NCBI GenBank assembly: GCA_003978395.1
Contig: QNZV01000054.1
Location: 1-29,023, forward strand
Length of the DNA stretch: 29,023 nt
Direction of reading: 5' to 3'
Origin: Sulfurovum sp.
GTDB taxonomy: Bacteria; Campylobacterota; Campylobacteria; Campylobacterales; Sulfurovaceae
The position numbers and the translations under genes are program-made. A model generated the notes under the pieces. That model saw nothing but the letters and a program-made list of their open reading frames with translations, searched no databases and was not told the origin of the DNA. This document shows, piece by piece, positions 24,117 to 29,023 of this stretch (its first letter is position 1; every line of letters begins with the position of its first letter).

Positions 24117-24692
24117 ATGGCAACAGTAACATTTAAAAATGACATAGTATGTAATTTAGCAGGAACAGAATTAAACGTTGGAGATACAGCTCCAGTAGTA
24201 ACAGTAGTAAATTGTAACCCAATGCTTCAAAATGAGCAAGTTGGTGGAGAAGGTAAAGTTCAACTAGTAATCGCTGTTCCTTCATTGGATACAGGTGTAT
24301 GTGATGCTGAAACAAGAAGATTTAATACAGAAGCAGCGTCTCTTGATGGTGTAGAAGTAATGACAGTATCTATGGACTTACCATTTGCTGCTGCTAGATG
24401 GTGTGGAGCTGCTGGAATCGAAAACATCAAAGTATGTTCAGACTTTAGAAACAAAGATTTCGCAAACGCTTATGGTGTTCTTTTAGCTGATGGTCCTTTG
24501 GCTGGTGTAACTGCAAGAGTTATCTTTGTAGTTGGTAAAGATGGTAAAATTGCTTATAAGCAAACTGTACCTGAAATTACAGAAGAGCCTAACTACGAAG
24601 AAGCTCTTGCTGCGCTTTATAAGCACCCAACTTTCGAACTCCTTTTAAATCCTCTTCTTTTGAAGAGGATTATCTTCTTTTTCAAACTCTAA
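24117..24692 (+). CDS. tpx: Thiol peroxidase with unusual C-terminal extension
   Basis: 191 aa. The Tpx-type peroxidatic cysteine is C62 in PSLDTGVCDAETRRFN (the family usually has DTPVC), the resolving cysteine is C96 in RWCGAAG, and a third Cys is at 107. It reduces peroxides in the cytoplasm using thioredoxin. Family members end near residue 165-168, just after EITEEPNYEEALAAL. Here the frame continues about 23 residues (from YKHPTF) through a terminator-like hairpin (24648-24671) to a TAA at 24690. This suggests loss of the original stop or a frameshift, or a sequencing error near 24610-24625. The core enzyme appears intact. Confidence 0.92.
   Translation: MATVTFKNDIVCNLAGTELNVGDTAPVVTVVNCNPMLQNEQVGGEGKVQLVIAVPSLDTGVCDAETRRFNTEAASLDGVEVMTVSMDLPFAAARWCGAAGIENIKVCSDFRNKDFANAYGVLLADGPLAGVTARVIFVVGKDGKIAYKQTVPEITEEPNYEEALAALYKHPTFELLLNPLLLKRIIFFFKL
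24648..24671 (+). terminator. Intrinsic terminator of tpx, inside the reading frame
   Basis: AATCCTCTTC and GAAGAGGATT form a perfect 10-bp stem with loop TTTT, followed by ATCTTCTTTTT. This is the clearest intrinsic terminator in the window. The tpx frame reads through it. Confidence 0.8.
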
Positions 24693-24700
24693 CTTTTCGC

Positions 24701-24706
24701 TATAAT
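24701..24706 (+). promoter_or_regulatory. -10 box immediately before the 24714 gene (possible leaderless transcript)
   Basis: TATAAT ends 7 bases before the ATG at 24714, so the predicted start of transcription falls at or next to the A of the ATG. There is no ribosome site between. Confidence 0.5.
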
Positions 24707-24713
24707 ACTCCCA

Positions 24714-25085
24714 ATGAGATACACACCTAAACAAATTGAAAAATACCAACGCCAACGCTATATTACTTTTCTTGAAAAAGTTACCAAAAATTTATTTAAA
24801 ATGTTTCGTGATGAGAAGACAACACAAGAGCAGTTTTTAAAAAAGTTTAATGAGTTGGTTAAAAAGTTAGATGAGCAGATTGACATTAAATTAGATTCAG
24901 AATATCATCATCAGATGAAAAGTTATATAGAACGTCTTAGAGTAGAAGTTCAGAGTGAATTTAAACTAGATAATATTCGTGAAGCCAACATGACTCTACT
25001 TAATCGGCTTCAAAAATTAAAAAATGGCAACTCTTATAAAAAAGATAAACATAAACATAAGAGTCAAAATCAAGATTGGGGTTAA
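24714..25085 (+). CDS. Small basic helical protein of unknown function
   Basis: 123 aa; I do not recognise it. It is almost wholly helical and charged (Lys/Glu/Gln/Arg), with likely coiled-coil stretches at about 5-60 and 70-105, no cysteine, no signal peptide and no TM helix. The tail is basic and His-rich (KKDKHKHKSQNQDWG). The ATG at 24714 has no ribosome site, but a -10 box sits 7 bases upstream, which favours leaderless translation; the next in-frame ATG is at residue 30. The stop overlaps the stop of the convergent deacetylase gene. Confidence 0.65.
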   Translation: MRYTPKQIEKYQRQRYITFLEKVTKNLFKMFRDEKTTQEQFLKKFNELVKKLDEQIDIKLDSEYHHQMKSYIERLRVEVQSEFKLDNIREANMTLLNRLQKLKNGNSYKKDKHKHKSQNQDWG

Positions 25086-25828
25086 GAGGCTTTTTTATCT
25101 TTTTGTCGTTTTTTTTCTAAAAGTTTCCAATAGATTTTTTCAAAGCTCTTCTCCAATAAGCTTTTTGGTTTTTTATTGAGTGTTAATTCATCAATAGATG
25201 TAATTTTTTTAGAGTTTTTTTCTAAAAAGTCCTCTAATATCTCAAAATCTTTATCTTTCATCTCATCTGGATGATAGCAAATAGTCCATGTTCCAAAAGG
25301 CATCTCTCTAGGTTTCCAAAGTTGTTGAGGAATCCAATACATATCGTGTTCATAATATGGAGACCAAGCAATCCCATCAGATATAATATTAATATTAGCT
25401 TCTTCTCTTAAGGCTTTGATTGTATTTTTATCAAAAGAGTGTGCAGGAGCTATCCAAACACGACAAAAAATATTATGTTCTTGAAATATTTTCATACCTT
25501 CTCTTATTTTCTCTCTCTGCTTTTCCAATGAAACCCCTGCAAATTCAGAATAATCATTAATAGGAACAATACTTTTATGCTTGGTTACATATTTATGCTC
25601 AAAGCCATGTAGAGCAATTTCCCAATTTTTATTTTGCCATTTTTTTACATCATTCCAAAAATTATTATTTATATCATCAACTATTAATTTCTCGTCTTTA
25701 TTGTTTGGAACAACAGCAACTATAGGCATTACTTTATATTTATTTAATAATAATTCAATTCTTTTCCAATTATCTCTGTTCATTGTAGGACATGCATCAT
25801 CTAATCTAATTATATATTTACTAAGCAT
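25082..25828 (-). CDS. DUF2334-type polysaccharide deacetylase-like protein
   Basis: 248 aa. The NodB/DUF2334-like fold is indicated by the N-terminal metal motif IIRLDDACPTM (6-16), the second motif ALHGFEHKY (about 72-80) and APAHSFD (about 127-133). These supply the Asp/His metal ligands used to de-N-acetylate sugars. There is no signal peptide, so it is probably cytoplasmic, perhaps acting on a lipid-linked or nucleotide sugar. The C-terminus (about 205-248) is very Lys-rich. It lies divergent from the sugar transferase and epimerase genes, which supports a role in surface polysaccharide synthesis. The substrate is unknown. Confidence 0.75.
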   Translation of the reverse strand: MLSKYIIRLDDACPTMNRDNWKRIELLLNKYKVMPIVAVVPNNKDEKLIVDDINNNFWNDVKKWQNKNWEIALHGFEHKYVTKHKSIVPINDYSEFAGVSLEKQREKIREGMKIFQEHNIFCRVWIAPAHSFDKNTIKALREEANINIISDGIAWSPYYEHDMYWIPQQLWKPREMPFGTWTICYHPDEMKDKDFEILEDFLEKNSKKITSIDELTLNKKPKSLLEKSFEKIYWKLLEKKRQKDKKAS

Positions 25829-25978
25829 TTTTCTCTCATTTATATAGATTTTATTTTTACTATAATAGTAGCATAAAATAATAAATGTGAATACTTTGTG
25901 ATAAATGTTTTTTTTTGTTTAATGTTGATTTAAGAACAGTTTTGATATTATTAGTACATATATTATATGGAGTATAAA

Positions 25979-26650
25979 ATGACTTTCCCCATTACTAAAA
26001 AAAATAGACAGTTGATTACAAAAATTGATAAAAAAATAAAATTAAAAATGAAAAATAATAAAACATACGTAAAAACTCAGTTTTTTCAAAAAAGATTAAT
26101 CGATTTTATAGTTGGAGGCTCTTTATTATTAGTTTCTATACCTGTAATGCTATACACTATCTTTAGAATTAAAAAAGAGTCTCCAGGTCCAATATTCTTC
26201 AAACAATCTCGTATAGGATTAAATGGTAAAGCATTTATGTGCTATAAATTTAGAAGTATGCATGTGAATAGTAAATTTAATCCCTATACTCAAGAGAATG
26301 ATTCTAGAATTTTTCCTTTTGGAAATACAATGCGTAAGATGCGTATTGATGAACTTCCTCAGTTACTTAACATTCTAAAAGGAGAGATGCATCTTATTGG
26401 ACCTAGAGCAGAGTGGGATATTTTAGTAAAAGATTATGAAAAAATAATTCCAAACTATCATGAAAGGCATACTGTAGCCCCTGGAATTACAGGTTTAGCA
26501 CAAGTATGTCACCCCTATGGACGTAATGTAGATGATGCTAAGAAAAAACTAGAGTATGATATAGAATATATTACAAATTGGTCTTTAAAAAAAGAATTAA
26601 TGGTTATTTTTAAAACTATTAAAGTTGTTCTAGGGAAAGAAGGGTTATAA
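25979..26650 (+). CDS. Initiating sugar transferase (PglC/WbaP C-terminal type)
   Basis: 223 aa from ATG 25979. An in-frame ATG at 25967 is rejected because GGAG (25969-25972) overlaps it and stands 6 bases before 25979. A basic N-terminus precedes one membrane (re-entrant) helix (about 41-61). The monotopic phosphoglycosyl transferase core follows: GPIFFKQSRIGLNGK (70-84), YKFRSM (89-94), the catalytic pair D124-E125 in RIDELPQLLNI, and GPRAEWD (141-147). It moves a sugar phosphate from a UDP-sugar to undecaprenyl phosphate, starting a surface glycan. It is followed after 27 bp by an epimerase gene. Confidence 0.9.
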   Translation: MTFPITKKNRQLITKIDKKIKLKMKNNKTYVKTQFFQKRLIDFIVGGSLLLVSIPVMLYTIFRIKKESPGPIFFKQSRIGLNGKAFMCYKFRSMHVNSKFNPYTQENDSRIFPFGNTMRKMRIDELPQLLNILKGEMHLIGPRAEWDILVKDYEKIIPNYHERHTVAPGITGLAQVCHPYGRNVDDAKKKLEYDIEYITNWSLKKELMVIFKTIKVVLGKEGL

Positions 26651-26677
26651 ATTAGTGATAAAGAATAAAGGAACTAT

Positions 26678-27730
26678 ATGAAGATACTTATAACAGGAGC
26701 AGCAGGATTTATTGGCTTTCATTTAAGTCAAAAACTTCTTGAACGAGGGGATAGTGTTGTTGGGTTAGATAATATAAATGACTATTATGATATAAATTTA
26801 AAATATGCACGATTAAATGAGTTGGGAGTCGATAGAGCAACTATTTTGGATAATCAAGTTGTTCAATCCCTCTCTAAAAAATTCTCTTTTGTGAAGATGG
26901 ATTTAAAAGATAGAGAAGAGATGAATAAGCTTTTTGAAGATGAACAGTTTGATGCTGTTTGTAATCTTGGTGCACAAGCAGGGGTTCGATATTCCATAGA
27001 GAACCCTAATGCCTATATCGACTCTAATGTTGTTGGATTTATGAATATATTAGAGGGGTGTAGGCATCATGGTGTCAAAAATCTCTCTTATGCGAGTAGC
27101 TCTTCAGTGTATGGTTTAAATAAATCACAGCCTTTTAAAACTACAGACCATACAGATCATCCTGTTAGCCTTTATGCAGCTACTAAAAAATCAAATGAGA
27201 TGATGGCTCATACCTATAGCCATCTTTATAATATCTCTACAACAGGTCTTCGATTCTTTACCGTTTATGGTCCATGGGGACGACCAGATATGGCTCCTAT
27301 GCTTTTTAGTGATGCTATTTTAAATGATAGAGCTATAAACATTTTCAATCATGGAAATATGAGTCGAGATTTTACCTATATAGATGATATTGTAGAAGGG
27401 ATTATAAAAGTTATAGATAATCCTGCAAAGAGTAATCCTCAATGGTCTGCAAATCAACCAGAACCAAATAGCTCTTCTGCACCTTATAGAATTTATAATA
27501 TTGGAAATAATGCACCTGTAAACCTCATGGAATTTATTTCTGAAATAGAGGTTTCGATTGGTAAAGTTGCAAAGAAAAATTTTATGGAGATGCAAGATGG
27601 AGATGTAGAATCAACTTATGCAGATACTTCTGGATTAATAGACGACTTTAACTATAAACCATTTACCCCTCTTTCACAAGGTGTAAATGAATTTGTACGT
27701 TGGTACAAAGATTTTTATAACAAAGGCTAA
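26678..27730 (+). CDS. UDP-glucuronate 4-epimerase-like NAD-dependent epimerase
   Basis: 350 aa extended SDR. The NAD motif is G7-A-A-G10-F-I-G13, the catalytic region SSSVYG (141-146), and Y166-x3-K170 (YAATKKSNE). DNINDYYDINLKYARL (31-46) and TVYGPWGRPDMA are characteristic of UDP-glucuronate 4-epimerases (Cap1J/LpsL type), which make UDP-galacturonate. UDP-glucose 4-epimerase activity is the main alternative. The likely role is supplying a sugar for the glycan started by the adjacent transferase. A good AAAGGAAC ribosome site precedes the ATG. Confidence 0.9.
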   Translation: MKILITGAAGFIGFHLSQKLLERGDSVVGLDNINDYYDINLKYARLNELGVDRATILDNQVVQSLSKKFSFVKMDLKDREEMNKLFEDEQFDAVCNLGAQAGVRYSIENPNAYIDSNVVGFMNILEGCRHHGVKNLSYASSSSVYGLNKSQPFKTTDHTDHPVSLYAATKKSNEMMAHTYSHLYNISTTGLRFFTVYGPWGRPDMAPMLFSDAILNDRAINIFNHGNMSRDFTYIDDIVEGIIKVIDNPAKSNPQWSANQPEPNSSSAPYRIYNIGNNAPVNLMEFISEIEVSIGKVAKKNFMEMQDGDVESTYADTSGLIDDFNYKPFTPLSQGVNEFVRWYKDFYNKG

Positions 27731-27738
27731 AGTTAGCC
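27725..27738. terminator. Short hairpin between convergent epimerase and rhodanese genes
   Basis: GGCTAA and TTAGCC surround AG, spanning both stop codons (2 bp apart). The stem is only 5-6 bp, with no U tract. It may act as a weak bidirectional terminator. Confidence 0.3.
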
Positions 27739-28185
27739 CTGTTCTGTCTCTCCTGCAAAACTCATTGTACCATATTGAAGGTTTCCAACATGTTTGAATC
27801 CTAGTGATTTCATAGCATGTTGAACTTGATAACTTCGGCTTCCTGAGAGACAATATACAATAATAGGTTCATCTTTTTTATCATTGAACTTTTCAATTTC
27901 GGCATAAAAATTAGAGGTAGGTACAAGAGCATCAGTTCCTACAATATGACTCATTTTATACTCCATCATCTCTCGTACATCAATCAGTGTAAAATCTAAC
28001 ATTTTTAAAGTTCTAGCTTCAATAAGTGCTTCTAGTTCATCACTCTCTAATTGCTCTTTTTCTAAAAGTTTTAAGGCTTCATCTTTTGATAAGCCTCGTG
28101 AGTGATTATGAGCAATCTCTTCAATTATTTCGTTTTTTTTTGAGACTCTACAAATTCTGGAGTACAAAAAATACCACAATGACAT
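27733..28185 (-). CDS. Rhodanese-like domain, probably expressed as a frameshifted fusion with the upstream FTR gene
   Basis: 150 codons from ATG 28185. A helical linker (about 18-62) is followed by a rhodanese domain: LIDVREMMEYKMSHI (67-81) and the active-site loop C112-L-S-G-S-R-S, typical of single-domain sulfurtransferases. The ATG is doubtful: it lies inside the FTR gene, has no ribosome site, and the first 15 residues are unlike a protein start. From residue 18 on, the frame joins the FTR frame by a -1 step at the A9 run (28133-28141), which would give a 245-aa FTR-rhodanese protein. Independent translation, programmed frameshift and sequence error all remain possible. Confidence 0.75.
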   Translation of the reverse strand: MSLWYFLYSRICRVSKKNEIIEEIAHNHSRGLSKDEALKLLEKEQLESDELEALIEARTLKMLDFTLIDVREMMEYKMSHIVGTDALVPTSNFYAEIEKFNDKKDEPIIVYCLSGSRSYQVQHAMKSLGFKHVGNLQYGTMSFAGETEQG

Positions 28186-28469
28186 GTACCATCTTCTGGA
28201 ATCTCTTTTTCTATAGCTGGTTTACATGGACAAATACGGTTATCTGCTGCTTTTTGTTCTGCTTTTGTTTCACCAATAACCATAAAACAAGGACAGAAGC
28301 GTTTTCCATACATGAGTTTGTTTCTAGCAAGACCCATTGCAACACCTTCATTGACATCTTCATTTGGGTTTTGTACCCAACCAAAGCTTTTATTTACTTT
28401 ATGAACAAAACTCCATGTTTTTTCAAATTCATCTTTAAACTCTTGTGAGTTCATATCAACAGTTTTCAT
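28125..28469 (-). CDS. Ferredoxin:thioredoxin reductase catalytic-type subunit
   Basis: 114 aa. The family Cys motifs are C59-P-C61, C80-P-C82 and C96-H-C98, which hold the 4Fe-4S cluster and the adjacent redox disulfide; an extra Cys is at 102. FTR catalytic proteins pass electrons to thioredoxin-like disulfides. No variable subunit is encoded nearby, as is common for non-photosynthetic versions. The ATG follows AAGGAT, with a TATAAT box at 28485-28490. The last codons cross a nine-A run and stop (TAA 28125-28127); the rhodanese frame opens across the same run, so the natural product may be longer. Confidence 0.88.
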   Translation of the reverse strand: MKTVDMNSQEFKDEFEKTWSFVHKVNKSFGWVQNPNEDVNEGVAMGLARNKLMYGKRFCPCFMVIGETKAEQKAADNRICPCKPAIEKEIPEDGTCHCGIFCTPEFVESQKKTK

Positions 28470-28484
28470 TGTTATCCTTATTTT

Positions 28485-28490
28485 ATTATA
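28485..28490 (-). promoter_or_regulatory. -10 box of the FTR gene
   Basis: TATAAT on the minus strand, 15 bp before the ATG at 28469, giving a very short leader that begins near the AAGGAT ribosome site. Confidence 0.4.
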
Positions 28491-28516
28491 TATAAAGGAA
28501 TTCTACAACAATATTA

Positions 28517-28948
28517 CTAATGAATAGTATGGTTAATATCCAAAACAATATCTTTGACTAGAATATTTATCTCTTGTAACATATTCCGAGTCTTATTTAA
28601 ATCAATGCCTATTTTATCTCCTGTCAACTCTATTCCAATACCTTTTGTAAAATTAATTTCAGCATTAGTAATTTTTCTCTCTATCTCTTCTACTTTTCCA
28701 TGCATCTCAATCTCTATTTGATTAAAGAAATTGCTTGTTTTATTCATATCTATAAGAATTTTATCTCCATTGAAATCAAAGCCCATATTTTTGAGTAAAT
28801 CATCCGTAGTTTTGGGCTTTTGATGCTCTTTTGGAATAAGATTTTTTTCTTTTTCCAATGGCTCTTTTTCAGAATTAATTGAGTTATCTCCACAAGCCGA
28901 AAATAAAATGAGTAGAGAAGTAAATAGTATCGTTGATTTTTTAATCAT
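28517..28948 (-). CDS. Small lipoprotein with internal duplication, function unknown
   Basis: 143 aa from ATG 28948. A longer frame opens at 29005, but AAAAGGAT precedes 28948 and the lipoprotein signal (MIKKSTILFTSLLILFSAC) starts there, with the lipid-bearing Cys at residue 19. An acidic/Lys linker follows. Then come two copies of a 30-35-residue unit, each with a G-D-K-I-x-I-D-[ML]-N-K-T-x-N core (GDKILIDMNKTSN and GDKIGIDLNKTRN). The second copy ends at the C-terminus. I do not recognise the family. Asn/Lys/Thr-rich turns with alternating hydrophobics suggest amphipathic helices. Confidence 0.7.
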   Translation of the reverse strand: MIKKSTILFTSLLILFSACGDNSINSEKEPLEKEKNLIPKEHQKPKTTDDLLKNMGFDFNGDKILIDMNKTSNFFNQIEIEMHGKVEEIERKITNAEINFTKGIGIELTGDKIGIDLNKTRNMLQEINILVKDIVLDINHTIH

Positions 28949-29023
28949 ATGAATCCTTTTGGCTCTATTATGCCATATATTGAATGATAAATAAGTATAC
29001 TCCACTTCCTAAATTAACTTAAG

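Noticed and set aside
25944..25957. Possible Fnr-type box before the sugar transferase (TTGATATTATTAGT)
   Set aside because: The second half-site does not match ATCAA.
1..29023. tRNA, rRNA, CRISPR arrays, insertion sequences
   Set aside because: No cloverleaf-like sequence, regularly spaced repeats, transposase or terminal inverted repeats were seen by reading; no computational scan was possible. No gene-free stretch exceeds 300 bases.

Overview
The window is AT-rich DNA from a bacterium that is most likely a denitrifying, chemolithotroph-like member of the Campylobacterota (Sulfurimonas, Sulfurovum or Arcobacter relatives). This rests on base composition, tightly packed or overlapping genes, AT-rich promoters with clear -10 boxes but poor -35 boxes, and the gene mix: a compact heme d1 set with an Fnr-type regulator, a Bat operon, Amt/PII pairs, a stand-alone ferredoxin:thioredoxin reductase catalytic subunit and a PglC-like sugar transferase. 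The genus is inference.

Left part (1-8454, minus strand). topA and a YfcE-like phosphodiesterase overlap. Next comes a Bat operon: DUF4381-like protein, BatA, BatB, BatC with a Lys-rich tail, and BatD. It is followed by an edge-truncated gene for a membrane-anchored degenerate kinase N-lobe. The MoxR ATPase and DUF58 genes that usually lead Bat operons are absent.

8589-14844 (plus strand). A three-TM protein of unknown function is followed by a PP2C phosphatase/Ser-Thr kinase fusion with a C-terminal membrane anchor. Two consecutive amt-glnK modules follow. Their PII proteins are about 91 % identical, but the two Amt channels are clearly diverged.

14882-20691 (minus strand). This is a heme d1 block: cytochrome c, NirJ, NirF, uroporphyrinogen methyltransferase, a Crp/Fnr regulator, a Met8/CysG-N-type dehydrogenase and a fused two-domain NirD/L-type siroheme decarboxylase. 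The promoters of the first and last transcription units each carry an Fnr-type TTGAT-N4-ATCAA-like box exactly 32 bp from a -10 box. The regulator encoded between them has the E-x-x-S-R helix expected to read TTGAT. The cd1 nitrite reductase itself (NirS) is not in the window.

20934-24692 (plus strand). modBC without modA, preceded by a leader with a strong hairpin; a large di-heme peroxidase-family lipoprotein; and thiol peroxidase, whose reading frame runs through its own terminator hairpin.

24714-29023. A small protein of unknown function with a probable leaderless transcript, a DUF2334-type deacetylase, a sugar transferase and a UDP-glucuronate 4-epimerase-like enzyme (surface polysaccharide), then on the minus strand a lipoprotein with an internal duplication and a ferredoxin:thioredoxin reductase catalytic subunit. 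The last is joined to a rhodanese domain across an A9 run in the -1 frame, which may be a frameshifted fusion. No tRNA, rRNA, CRISPR array or insertion sequence was seen.
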